NCBI GenBank assembly: GCA_015680685.1
Contig: MNCI01004501.1
Location: 1,156,428 to 1,220,427, forward strand
Direction of reading: 5' to 3'
DNA from: Gnetum montanum
Taxonomy: Eukaryota > Streptophyta > Gnetopsida > Gnetales > Gnetaceae
Length of the DNA: 64,000 nt
Shown here in pieces: positions 47,758 to 59,013 of the stretch; position 1 is the first letter of the stretch, and every line of letters begins with the position of its first letter. The notes beneath the pieces are model-generated. The model saw nothing but the letters and a program-made list of their open reading frames with translations. It ran no database searches and had not been told where the DNA came from. Both the position numbers and the translations under genes were made by a program.

Positions 47758-49250
47758 TCATCCATATGGCTTCTCAATTTTTCTATTTTTGTTTTTCATG
47801 TTTTTGATGTTACAATTTATTTATTTTACATCTTTTTGATTTTCAAGATTTTGTTTGTCTTACACCATTTTTTGTTTTACATCATCATTAGTACATTTAA
47901 ATATTTTTTGAATATTTTTACACTTTCTTATATATTTTACTTTTTTTTGTTTGAGTATGATTTTGATTTTCAAATTATTGGTGATAAAAAGTACTTTTTG
48001 CCAATAGGACATAGTGGTGCTATAGCTATTACTAATGGTGGTTTGTGCTTCATGTTTTATTTGCTAATGTTTGATTTCTATTTTTGAATTTTTGTACCAT
48101 TGGCTTAGTCATGGTTTCTTTTTCATGGAATAGGTAGTGAGTCCATGACATCCACCCATTTACAAACTCTATGGATTTCCTTGTTTTTGGAGTTTGAGGT
48201 TCCTTTCTTTAAATAAACTTTTAATAAATTCATAACCTAGTAGTTTATAGAATTGGAAAGGATTCAAAGGTTTGTACAGGGTGTGACTTCAAGGGGACTC
48301 AATACTCTTTGTACTCTTCTACTTACTTGGGTGCTTGAGTGTTTTCATGGATTTCTTATGATTCCATATCATCCAATAACAAGAACTCAAATAACGTCTT
48401 TGCATGGTGTGGTTCCCATCTAAAAAAAACATTATGGAAATTCAAAGCACATCCCTTAGATAAATAAATGGGCTACAATAATTGGTTATGGGACTAGAAA
48501 GACATGTTACCCATGCCTTATGATCCCATCTATCTAAGGCCCTCTCTCACTTCCTGCTTTTCTTTTCTTTTCTTTATGGAATGGTGGCTGTTTTGTGGAA
48601 GCACTCTTGTGTCTCGAGGATGTGGATCTATCTTGGAGTGATGATGCAGAATCACTGAAAGAGGTTGGTTTTGGTCTAGACTAAGGATGGATCTTCTCAA
48701 GTCATTTTAAACACAAAATGCACAAGGGACTTCTTATGACCTCAATTTGGAATTTCATTCCACCTTCTCCATCATCTATCTTTGCTGACTATAATTCACC
48801 TTACTATCTACATCCATTTTTTTGATCCCATGTCTTGGTCTAATGTATTTGAATTCTCAGGTAGAATTTTCTAGGTGTTGGTCCTTAACTTCCATTAATC
48901 ATTAATCACCTATGGGATCCATAGACTACTTAGTTTGAGGTTATGTAAGGGTAAACAAGGTATGTACCTACTATGGGGAGGGCCCACTTGCATATCTCTT
49001 GGTTGGGTTCATTAAGTACCTTATCTTTAGACATTCTTGTAATCAGAATCTTTTGTACACCCATCTTCTGCATCATACCATGTGCTCCTTTACATATTTT
49101 ATTCATAAATGCATTCTCCATCAATTTTTTTTTAATTTCTGAGCTTTCAAATATCCTCTTCAATGATTTCATCATATTCTTGGCTTTTCTAGGATTCCAT
49201 GAACCCCAAATTCATTGAAAAATTTCTTATATTTTTTGAGATATTTAAGT
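47758..49250 (+). other. Noncoding region of D between pol and the U3-like segment
   Basis: Matches B 23216-24780. T-rich at 47780-47960. The family hairpin TGGG-GAGGG-CCCA lies at 48974-48986. The open frames here (for example near 49000 on both strands) are not kept in B and show no motif. Confidence 0.55.
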
Positions 49251-49254
49251 TTGA

Positions 49255-49400
49255 AAGTTTTTGCCTATGGGCTCCATATACAGGGCCCTATTGATAAAGC
49301 ATATCCATATACAAGGCCCCATATATGGAGCCCCATCAACATAAGGGGAAAATATTATATATATACACGACCCCACTTTGAAAATTTTACCCCATATGGA
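49255..49400 (+). promoter_or_regulatory. U3-like segment with TATA-like box upstream of the env-like ORF (D)
   Basis: AAAGTTTTTGCCTATGGGC, TTGATAAAGCATATCC and GGAGCCCCATCAACATAA follow in order the matching words of D's LTR (AAAGTTTCACGTCAATGGGC, TTGATGCAGCCTTATCC, GGGGCCCCATCGACATAA). They are followed by TATTATATATATACACGA (about 49350-49367) where the LTR has its TATA box. The R-U5 sequence does not follow. See the matching segment in B at 24787. Confidence 0.5.
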
Positions 49401-49791
49401 GCCCCATCAAATTTTAAGAGCCTAGAAACTTCCAAAGCTCATAACTTCCTAGTCGTTTATCCAAATCACTTTGTTCTTTGACCTTGCAGCTACCAGAGAT
49501 AAGATCTTTCTTGTGGGGGCCAAAAATGTACCATTTTTTATAGAAACCTTTTTTTTCCATTTTTCTAATTCCCAAAAAGGTTTAACTAAGAAATCAACTG
49601 TTAAACACCAAATTACAAGAGTTAAACCTTTCCAATGAGCTCCAGTGACATATATAATAAATAATTAATAAAATAATCAATCTGCCATGGTCCAACCTTA
49701 GCCAAAGTATCACTAACTAACAAGAGAAGGCATTCAAAACCTTGGAGTTATACATTATATCTACTAATCCATGGATGTGTTGTGACCATAG

Positions 49792-52130
49792 ATGGCACCA
49801 AAAGGGAAGCACACGCAGGAAGTAGGACTGTTCCAACCAAGGGAGAAATGGCCTAGAATGAGAAGAGGCTAAGAATAGCCCTAAGAAGAACCATTCACAA
49901 CCCATGCCACAAGTCCTCTTATAGAAGAGGTAGAGATGGAATCTATCTAACAGATTCTAGAACTAGCAATAGCAAGAATAGAACACTCCCATTGGGATGA
50001 TGTGCTAGCACAACTAGCAAATCTTGAGGTGACATTAACAAAGGCTTGTCTAAATCAAATCAAATCAAGAGAGGTCCAAAAATTGATGCTCCAAGAGTTA
50101 AATTTTGGCCCTTTTCTTAAGCATGCACCAAGAGAAGTGCAGATCCAACTGAAGGCCTCTCCCATGTGGCCAATCATCACTTTCACCAGGGAGTGGTATA
50201 TGGAAGAAATATTCCTATTTTGGAACAATAGGTAGCCTAGATCAACAATGAAAATCAAGGACATCTCAATGTACTACTTGGTGTAGGCCATTACTACAAT
50301 GCTTGGATTGGCTGAAACAAGGGCAAACCTTACTAAAATCCCAATGCAAGCAGATCCCAACATTAAGAAAGAATGGATGCAATGGTGTTAGGGCATTGAC
50401 CATAACAAGTTTGATGCACTCACACTAGCAGAGAGGATTTACTACAAGATTGTGGCCTTCCACCTCAATCCCATGATGGGGCCAAGCAAAATCACCACCT
50501 TCTCTACCCGAGTATGCATTTCTCTAAGTGGTAGATTCCTTGTCAACCTTCCATGGCTAATCTATCTAGAGATGGAGAAGTGCTTTAAAGAAAATGAATG
50601 TGGAAGGAAGGCACTCCCCTTTTCATGCCTCATTAGGAAACTCTCTCGAAGGGGAGGAATAATACGTTATACCAATGATACTATCAGGACTATTCCATCC
50701 ACCAACTAGGCAAAAATGAAGAAGGATAAGAAGCCTACAATGACTATTCAAAAAGAGGAGCAACGACCACCACCTCCACCTGCCACTCAAACAACTATGC
50801 CAGACATCACTGCAACTATCCAACAGTTGCACAAATATAGAGAATGGCTCTTGAGTGAACAAGAGCAATAAGCAAGAAAAAGTGATGGGGATCCATCTAT
50901 GTATAGACTAGCAATAAGTCACCTAAATGAGGTGGCCTAGACAATCAATTTGATGGGTGGAGGTGGATCCATCTTCTCAGCCCAAAGAACCCAGTTGCTC
51001 ACAAGGTCAAATCTGAGCACTAGAGAGGTCATAGTATCTCTCATAGAATAATAGTCACTCCCAAAAATCTCTAGAAATACTACAACCTTCTAAGTGCCCT
51101 TGGAGTAGGATGAAGGAGCAACTATTTTGGTGATGAAGCACTCAGGGTAGGAGACTATAATAGAAGTGGTCACTAACTGTATTGTCGAAATACTCAATGC
51201 ACCTATGGAATATGTATTGGATGTCACTACACTCAAGGATGTGCAGATTTATATAGGAACCACAAGCAGCAGAATAAACATAGTGCAACATGAAGAACTA
51301 TTGGACCTACTAGTGGAAACTGAGGAACTACTTCTGGATGTCTTTAACCTTCTAAATAGTATTACTACAACCCAGTTAAAGCTCCTTGAGACAAGGGGCA
51401 AGAACATCATATTGGAGGGGCAACTTGAAATAGCCAAGAAGCCGAATGAATGCTTGGCTATGGAAGTTGCCAAATTAAGAGCCTACATTGATGACCGCGC
51501 ATTCCTCAACCTAGCACTAATAATAGATGAATCTATGGAATAACTTCACACTAGACTCAAAGGGTTTGAGGGTGTAATGATGTTCTACCAATCCTTGGCA
51601 AAGGCTACACAATACAAAATTCAAAAGGCCTTAGATCAGACCCAGTAGGAGAATGTGCAATTAACTAAAGAAAACCATCATTTGTGGAATGTTGATGTAC
51701 ACAAGCAATAATTAAAAAATTTCATCCATCAACAATAGGAGAAACTAGCCAAAGAAAACATAGAATTGAGAAGATTGGCAACAAAAAATAAAAATCTCTC
51801 CATGGAGGAGATCTATGGCCTTTTCTAGAGAACTACAATTGAGGTAGATACCTAGAAATCAAAGGCTCTCAAATTTGAGAGAGTCAAGGATCATTACAAA
51901 GAACAAGTTGTACTACAAAATGAAGTAAATGAAAAACATCTCCAATTCACAAAGGTAAAAGTGAATGAAACCCTCCAATAATTTTAGTAGGAAAAATAAG
52001 TGTGGCAGCCCATCGTTGATGGGATAGATGCCTACAAAAAAGTAGAAATCTACATGAACGAGCTACAGATTGAGGAGATGATGGAATATATGGAGCTCAC
52101 CTCTACTATGCAAATTTGGCCATGTTGACT
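49792..52130 (+). pseudogene. Env-position ORF of element D (plant transposon protein domain, Pro-rich hinge, coiled coil)
   Basis: ATG at 49792 (MAPKGKHTQE) follows an acceptor-like CCATAG. The helical N-terminal part includes an open stretch 50002-50235. The domain at 50400-50690 (ERIYYKIVAFHLNPMMGPSK, FSTRVCISLSGRFLVNLP, MEKCFKENE, FSCLIRKLSRRGGI) follows the plan of the 'putative plant transposon protein' domain known from ORFs after pol in Athila-like elements. A Pro-rich hinge (PPPPPATQ, 50765-50795) and a coiled coil of about 280 residues (51166-52000, LLVETEELLLDVFNLLNSI and similar heptads) follow. No hydrophobic fusion peptide or anchor is obvious. Stops and frameshifts are moderate. 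Alternative view: an accessory, non-envelope protein. Confidence 0.62.
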
Positions 52131-52880
52131 ATTGGATAACCGTAGTCAAAGCTTAAGAAATAGGTGGCTAGCTCATACTTATTTTATGAGGCCTAGTGTG
52201 AGCATCACAAAGACACCAAGTAAAATCTTGAAGTGGCAAACGTTGAACTCAAATTTCTCAAGGCATGATTCATTGATAAATGATAAAATACTAAGAACCT
52301 AGCTAAGAGGATGGACAACTACTAGGAGCTGTAAAATGTAGCCCGCATCCGATATCAAACACAAACAGTTTGCTGCCTAGTTTGTCAATGTGAAGGAGAT
52401 GTTTCCAATAATGCCCTATCCATGGGATATACCCATTCTAGCCCACATTAGTGATGCCATGTGGACTATGAATGATCCCTAAAGTAAGGAGGAGGAGATG
52501 AAGGCATCACTAGATGTCTTTTTCCTTCCACTAGAGGTTGCAGCCATAGTAGGATAGTCACATCCACCTCAGCAACAGCATGTATCTGAAGTCGGTGAAG
52601 GTCCTTTAGAACCTCAAGAACCTCCATTGCCTAGGACTGTCTAATATTCTCCACCATCTTCACATCATCAGAGGATGTGTTGTCAAATTTTTATGTAGTC
52701 ATGTCATGGTGTTCAATTTTGTGTCATGAACACCACAATATTTGTAATTTTTTGATTCGTACACTCAAGAATTTAGTTTTTTCAAGTCAGTTTATTTTGT
52801 TAAGGGTTAATCAATAATCTCATATCTTTCCAATTTTGTAAGGGAACTCAAGGATGAGTTTTCATTCAACTGTGAGGGTA
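52131..52880 (+). other. 3' end region of D after the env-like ORF, with G-run
   Basis: The first half may still be the C-terminal part of the env-position protein (Pro/Gln-rich text PPQQQHVSEVGEGPLEPQ at 52562-52615). The second half (52675-52880) matches the region just before the LTR in A and C, including GTTCA..GTCATGAACACCA and AAGGGAACTCAAGGATGAG. The tract GTGAGGGTA ends at 52880 directly before the LTR. Confidence 0.55.
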
Positions 52881-53836
52881 TGATGAAATGCCAAAGTTTC
52901 ACGTCAATGGGCCTTTGTTGATGCAGCCTTATCCATAGGCCCTCGTCGACAAGGCCCTATTTACATGGTGTTGCCCCTTAATGGGGCCACATCAATGTAA
53001 TATTTTCTATGTCTATGGGATCCCATCAACGCAAACTATAGAAAAAACTATAAATACAAGCTCCCCAGCTATGTTTATGCATTAGAAGTCATAGTAGTAG
53101 CAAACCTCTTGTAGTTTGTTCATTTGAAAATTAGAATATTTTCTTGAGTGCCTGTAGTAGGATTCATTGAGTGTATATATCTTTATTTGAGCATTGTTGT
53201 TCCTGAACCACACCAGTGTGTACAGTAATAAAGAAAAGCCTCTTGATAAACCTTGTAGCATTCTAGATAGTTTAAATGTTTTATTCCTACATTTAATGTT
53301 TCCAGGTATTTGTTTGATGTTTCTTAGTAATTAAACTAATTAAGTGATAAAGTAAGATAAGATAAATAGATTAAATACATAAGTACGACCATTTCAAGCA
53401 TAAACATGTATTTTCTTGGTAATCCCAGCAACGTTATTTCTTGGTGTGCCTAGTAGCATAGCACTTGGTAACCTAGTAGTAAATACATGGGTTCAAGACA
53501 TGTACAGAAAGTGGGACTGGATCATTATGTTAGGACTAGTTAGACATTAGTTAGTTAGTTAAATTAAATTAGTTATTAAATGACTTCATCTCTCTACTTT
53601 AAGCATTAAAGAACATAAAACACAAAACAATAAAAATCATATGCCTTGATTACACTTAATCATAACATGTGCATCATAAGTGTAATTGGGAAGACAATGA
53701 ATGACCTTAGGAAAAGGTTCACTTCCTAGAAGACTAGTGTACCCAAAACTATAGAGTCCATAGAATTCAACTGAATCGTGCGTGAACACTTCGTGATTCG
53801 TATGATTAGGCATAAGGGTACCTTGACTACTCATCA
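52881..53836 (+). repeat. 3' LTR of element D, U3 type III (956 bp)
   Basis: TGATGAAATG start, CTCATCA end, TATAAATA at 53049-53056. Pairs with the 5' LTR at 40513; followed by the ATTAT target duplication. Confidence 0.93.
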
Positions 53837-53841
53837 ATTAT
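53837..53841 (+). repeat. Target site duplication ATTAT, right copy (element D)
   Basis: Identical to 40508-40512. Confidence 0.88.
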
Positions 53842-53944
53842 CCTCTAGCTTCTTCTCTTTTTATTATTAATGTAGACTTTCATTTAGATAATCTACATTA
53901 TTATTTATAAATAAATATTATTAACAAAATTTTAATTCATGATC

Positions 53945-56098
53945 AAAATACATAATTACTTAAACTGCACTTTGCAGATGATTCTTTTTTTATGATCAAC
54001 AATTCTCTACAACATATCAATACTCCATCAAAAGAAGAAGATTCGGAAGAATATATATTATAATCCTCTTGAGATTGATACATGATATCAATCTTAAGAT
54101 TATATTGGAGTTGATCGTTAGAAAGATAGTCATAAAATTGTTCATTCAATTTATGTTTTTGAATGAAATGAATTTTCTTTTGATGTTTATTCTTTTGCGG
54201 ACATTATGTAGCAAAATGAGGACCTTGACAAAGATAACATCTTATATCTTTCCATTTTAATTTTTGTTGTTGTTTCCCAAATAGACTTGGATATTTTTAA
54301 CTTATTTAGGAAACTTTCTCTTCCACTATTGAGAAGTATTCTTTTTAAATTTCTTTTTCCCTTTTTTTGCCTAGGAGGACAACATTGGTATTTTTCCCCT
54401 GGACATAAATCTAAGCATAAGTTTTTATCTAATCTTCTTGAAAAATCTTGCATTTGTCTTTGTGCTTGTTCGTTATAGCAAAATTCTCTATTTACGTCTA
54501 TCAAGAATTGTTTAATCTGACAAAAACTCATTTCTCCTAAATGTAAGTTTTGTTTTTTAAGTTCACTTAAATACTTATTACAAAATGGTTGAGGTAAAGA
54601 ACCTATTAAGTGTTCTTTAGCCACAACTTCATGGGTAAGTTTCCCATGGTAATACCATTGTTCCATTTCTTCAAGGTAAACTTGAAGATCTTAGATTCTA
54701 CTTAAGCGAACTTTAGGAAATCTATCTCTATAAACAATTTCTACATTTACTCTAATTCCTATAAATTCTTTAATGATAGCATTAAGGAATACTATAATAG
54801 GTGCATTTGTTAATTTATATTTAATATTAGGTGGGATATGGTTCCACCATCATCTCAAAATACCTCGGAAATTATATGTTGTATTTATGGCAACATAAAA
54901 GATTTGTATATCTAATAATGATTGTATGGAGTCTAAAACATCCTGACGTTCTTTCAATGTTTTATTATCCATTGTAAATGTTGGATTTTTAGATCCATCT
55001 TTTCTCATCTGTAACTGATGTATATCAATAGGATCTATTGCTTGTGTTTGTTGAGCATATTCGTTCATAAGTAATTCTTCTTCAGTATCATAAGATGCTG
55101 GTCTTATGGTACTTTGAGTTGTTGTAGAAGATGGAGCATCTTCATTTCATTGATTCATGTTGATATGAATTCTTTTCATTTTTCTTTCAACATGTTTTAG
55201 TCTTGCTTCCTCAACTATTTGTTTTAATTTTTCTTCTTATAATCTTCTCATCTTTGTTTTGTATCTAGCCTTATGACTATAGCTAATTTTTGGAGGAGAA
55301 GAAGAGGATGGAATTTGATTAGAAGATTGTTGAGGTGATGGAGGTGTTTGAGGTGGAGTCGAAGGCTTTGGATGTTTAGGCATCCAAATTTGAGCTAAAT
55401 ATTTCATATCCTTCCTAATATCTTCTAGCATTCTTACTTCTAAAGCTTGGTATTCTAATATTTCTCCTATTCCTAAATTACCCCAAATTTGTAAAGCTAT
55501 TATATCGAAAGGAGCAGATGATGTTTCTTTTATTTTCATGTGATATATGGAATCTGTCCCTATTGGTGTTGATTGTACTAAAGTATAGAAACCTGAATTT
55601 GTTGTTGTTGTTCTAGATCCTAATTTTCCTTTTTCTATTTCTAAAATTTTTTTAGGGTGTTCTTATTCCTTCTTTTTTAATTCTTCTAATTTTTGTTTTC
55701 TCGCTTGTTCTTGTGTAGGATTCTCTTCTTCTTTTACATTGGTATGGATCCCATGAGATATCATGGCATTACATTCTTTGCACTTATAATGAGAATCTAC
55801 CTACATTAATTCTTTGTGTTGGCAAGGTGGAGCTTCTAAAATAAATCTAGAAGTGGATTCTTCATATTTTTTGATTTTTCTATGACTTGGTTTAAAATCT
55901 GATTCATATTGTACTTTTAATTTTTCTAATTCAATTTTATAATTGTCTATTTCCTTGTTTTGTAGTTAGGTTCACTGTACTAGGACACAAAGTTGGGAAA
56001 TAGGTGTTTGAATAAGAAGGAAATAAAGAAACTTTTGAAGTTGATGGATCTTGTAAAGGATCATAATCAAGAAACTCAAATCCATATGCAGAACCCAT
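53945..56098 (-). pseudogene. Endogenous caulimovirid: coat-protein-type polyprotein remnant (minus strand)
   Basis: Read on the minus strand from an ATG at 56098, the text passes a Lys-rich segment, a Pro-rich stretch (55310-55380), and a region resembling the movement/virion-protein part of Caulimoviridae (ALQIWGNLGIGE near 55490). The coat protein core follows (open 54187-54666: LTHEVVAKEHLIGSLPQPF), then a basic patch, a zinc-knuckle-like Cys/His cluster at 54201-54239 in another frame, and an acidic Ser-rich tail (53950-54050). A basic patch, then a Cys/His finger, then an acidic tail is characteristic of caulimovirid coat proteins. The finger has one residue fewer than the usual CX2CX4HX4C and contains a stop. 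Several frameshifts and stops make it a dead copy. The genus is undecided. Confidence 0.7.
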
Positions 56099-56104
56099 AG
56101 AATT

Positions 56105-57475
56105 AAGCAATTACAATAATTTATGAAATGGGCCGAACAAGAAATAGAACAATTACAAAATGAAGAAGAAAGTGACCAATGAAAACAGTATGAAATTGAA
56201 ACAAAAATAAATCATCCCATTTCAATTAATATTAATAAAGGAAAACCTATACACATACCCATCCATACATTTTAGATTAAATTAGATGGTTTTAAAGCTT
56301 ATACTATTGATGCCTTAATTGACTCTAGTGCAGAAGTTTTTGTAGCAAGAAAAGGCATTATTCCAGAATATCTGTGGAATAATAGAAACCCATTTATAGT
56401 TAGTTTTGATCAATTAGATAAAAAAGTAACCAAAGATACTAAGCTACCTATAAAAATTCCTTTAGGTAATATAATCTAGTTTTCTATAAATCAAATAGAT
56501 TGTCTTGGTTATGATATGATATTAGGGGTAGATAATCTTAGTAAATTTGAACCTTATCAAAATACTAAGGATAAAATATATTTAAATAAATACATTTATT
56601 CCAGAAATTTTTATCCATTAGCAAGGTTTGATCATCATGAGTGAAACCCTATAAAAAACACTAATTGGGTAATTAACCAAATCCATCAAAAACAAGATGA
56701 TTTTCAACAAATAAGGCAAAAGATCTTAACTATAGCCAGTAAAGATCCTATAGCATTCAAGCATAGAAAAGAACACTAGTGTCATATAGATTTGTTGGAT
56801 AATGTAAAAGTAAAAGGCAAAGCCCATCATATTGGAATGTCACCTGAACCTAGAGAAGAATGTGAGGCTAAAATCAAACAAATTTTAGAAAAAGGTTTTA
56901 TTACTGCCAGTACTAGTATGTTTGCCTATGTAGCATTCTATGTAAACAAAAGAGTAGAGTTGACAAGAGGGAAGAAAAGATTAGTGGTAAATTATAAACC
57001 ACTAAATGATATTATAAAACATGTTCAACATCCTATACCCTCTAAAGGCGATCTTTTTCAAAGACTCAAAAATACTCACATTTATTCCAAATTCGATCTA
57101 AAATCAGGTTTTTGGAAAATGCAAATTTACGCAGAAGATAAATGGAAGATAGCCTTTACGATACCTAGTGGATTATTCCAATGGAATTTACTACCATTTG
57201 GAATCAAAATAGCATCATCTATTTTCCAACAATGTATGGATATAATTTTTAAGGAATATAATTTTATTTTAATGTATATTGAAAATATTTTGATAATGTC
57301 CAAAAATGTGCAACTACATCGAGATCATTTAAATAAATTTTATGATTTGGTTTATCAAAATGATTTCGTTTTATCACCCTCTAAAAAGAAAATAGAGATT
57401 GGGCTGGAAACAGTTAAATTTCTTGGAATGAAAATTATGCATGGTAAAATTCTAGAAGAAAGCATTCATCAATAA
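56105..57475 (+). pseudogene. Endogenous caulimovirid: protease and reverse transcriptase remnant (plus strand)
   Basis: The plus-strand frame holds an aspartic protease with its core at 56322-56333 altered (Asp-Ser-Ser-Ala), then ILGVDNLSKF near 56523. An open RT frame runs from 56792 to 57475 with RLVVNYKPLND, SKFDLKSGFWKM (first catalytic Asp), WNLLPFGIKIASSIFQ and FLGMKI. The segment Arg-Gly-Lys-x-Arg-Leu-Val-x-Asn-Tyr-Lys-Pro-Leu-Asn and the order FDLKSGF-W set it in Caulimoviridae rather than Ty3/gypsy. The catalytic box at 57275-57286 reads YIEN, so both acidic residues of the pair are changed. RNase H is missing: at about 57478 the sequence switches to Athila env-like text. Virus-derived, ancient and inactive. 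Confidence 0.8.
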
Positions 57476-57484
57476 GAGAGTAGT

Positions 57485-57578
57485 TTGCTAGACTCAATCT
57501 TAACATGCAAAAACTGGCTAGAGAAAATAGGATCTTATCAATGGAAGAAGTCCACGTAATCTAATAGAAGTCAACCAT
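57485..57578 (+). pseudogene. Scrap of an Athila env-like coiled coil
   Basis: The text KLARENRILSMEEVHVI (about 57507-57557) matches the coiled-coil segment of B (27235-27310, LAKVNIEL...NQNLSMEKVHA) and D (51730-51815). Less than 100 bp survives between the caulimovirid RT and the LTR of E, showing a further lost Athila copy or a recombination scar. Confidence 0.55.
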
Positions 57579-58554
57579 TGATGAGACACGATTCACATGA
57601 GCCGCGATATCGTAGTCCACTGCCAAATCTATAAATACGAGGTGGCACTCCCCTTATTTCCCATCCTTAGTTAGAAGTAGGGAAACTCTGGCAGTTTGAT
57701 CACTCCAGAGATAGAATATTTTCCATGTGCCTGTAGTAGGAGTCCTAAAAGTGAACAGATCTTTATTTGAGAAACAGTGTACCTGAACACAAGTTGTGTA
57801 TGGCAATAAAGATGAGATTCTTGGATAAACCTTGCAGTGCATGGAATAGGATTTTATTTATTGTTTTCTCTCTCACCCTTAAACTCCTAGAATGCGGTAT
57901 GAGTATGACTTGATTACGAGCATCGAAGGATGTGTACAGATAGTCAAGGAATTGGTTGCTCATCGCATGCAGTATGAGTACGACTTGATTACGAGTGTCT
58001 CGTGTGACTACTTGGTAACCCAATGGCGTATTTAGGATCTATTCTTGGTAATCCCAGTGGTGGTCTTAGATGTGTATGGTTAGTCAAGGAATCGACTGCT
58101 CATCGCACTTATACTAGATAGATTCTCTCAACCCTTTCCTCCTAGTTAAGTGCCTCAGTACGACCACTTCGAGCACATGCATTACGCGTGGTGATCCTAG
58201 CAACGATTAGCATTTGGTAGCCATGGTTGCATCAGTTCAGGGTGTGTACGGTAAGTGGGAACGGATGCTGATGCTAGGTTAATTTAGACTTAGTCATTAG
58301 TTAGAGTTAGTTAGTTTCTCAACCCTTCACCTTGATAGCATAGGAGAAAAACATAAAAGACCATAAAAATCATATACCTCAAACTTACTTAACCATACAC
58401 CATGACAACTATAAGTAAGTCTGAGAAGACAACGAATGCTTAACCCCAAGTGTTCCATGGGGTTTGTAGGCACTTAGTCTGTGGAGTTCGACCAGATCGC
58501 GTGTGCTATGCTCATTTCGTATGGTTGAGTGTAGGGGTACCTCGCCACTCATCA
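57579..58554 (+). repeat. 5' LTR of element E, type I (976 bp)
   Basis: TGATGAG start, CTCATCA end, GCGATATCG words in U3, TATAAATA at 57630-57637. About three diverged copies of the GAGTATGACTTGATTACGAG unit lie at 57895-58110, against two in the LTR of A and none in the solo LTR. The next bases TTGG (58555-58558) fit the start of a TGGCGCC primer site before the N run. Confidence 0.9.
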
Positions 58555-58558
58555 TTGG

Positions 58559-59013
58559 NNNNNNNNNNNNNNNNNNNNNNNNNNNNNNNNNNNNNNNNNN
58601 NNNNNNNNNNNNNNNNNNNNNNNNNNNNNNNNNNNNNNNNNNNNNNNNNNNNNNNNNNNNNNNNNNNNNNNNNNNNNNNNNNNNNNNNNNNNNNNNNNNN
58701 NNNNNNNNNNNNNNNNNNNNNNNNNNNNNNNNNNNNNNNNNNNNNNNNNNNNNNNNNNNNNNNNNNNNNNNNNNNNNNNNNNNNNNNNNNNNNNNNNNNN
58801 NNNNNNNNNNNNNNNNNNNNNNNNNNNNNNNNNNNNNNNNNNNNNNNNNNNNNNNNNNNNNNNNNNNNNNNNNNNNNNNNNNNNNNNNNNNNNNNNNNNN
58901 NNNNNNNNNNNNNNNNNNNNNNNNNNNNNNNNNNNNNNNNNNNNNNNNNNNNNNNNNNNNNNNNNNNNNNNNNNNNNNNNNNNNNNNNNNNNNNNNNNNN
59001 NNNNNNNNNNNNN
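58559..59013. other. Assembly gap (455 N)
   Basis: Run of N covering the rest of the primer site, the leader and the gag N-terminus of E. Open frames that span it are artefacts. Confidence 0.97.

Larger units (their letters stand above)
40513..53836 (+). mobile_element. Element D: full-length Athila-like retrotransposon with env-like ORF (13.3 kb)
   Basis: Complete structure: 5' LTR, tRNA-Asp primer site, gag, protease, RT, RNase H, integrase, noncoding region with U3-like segment, env-like ORF, G-run, 3' LTR, flanked by ATTAT. At 13,324 bp it falls in the size range known for Athila elements. The two LTRs differ visibly (I estimate 10-20 percent by eye in U3), so the insertion is old. Its left flank is LINE-bearing DNA and its right flank begins the caulimovirid region, so those two were neighbours before the insertion. 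Confidence 0.93.

Noticed and set aside
54187-57475. A functional or complete virus genome
   Set aside because: Coat-protein and RT parts lie in opposite orientation, catalytic and finger residues are lost, RNase H is absent, and stops are frequent. This is an old fossil.
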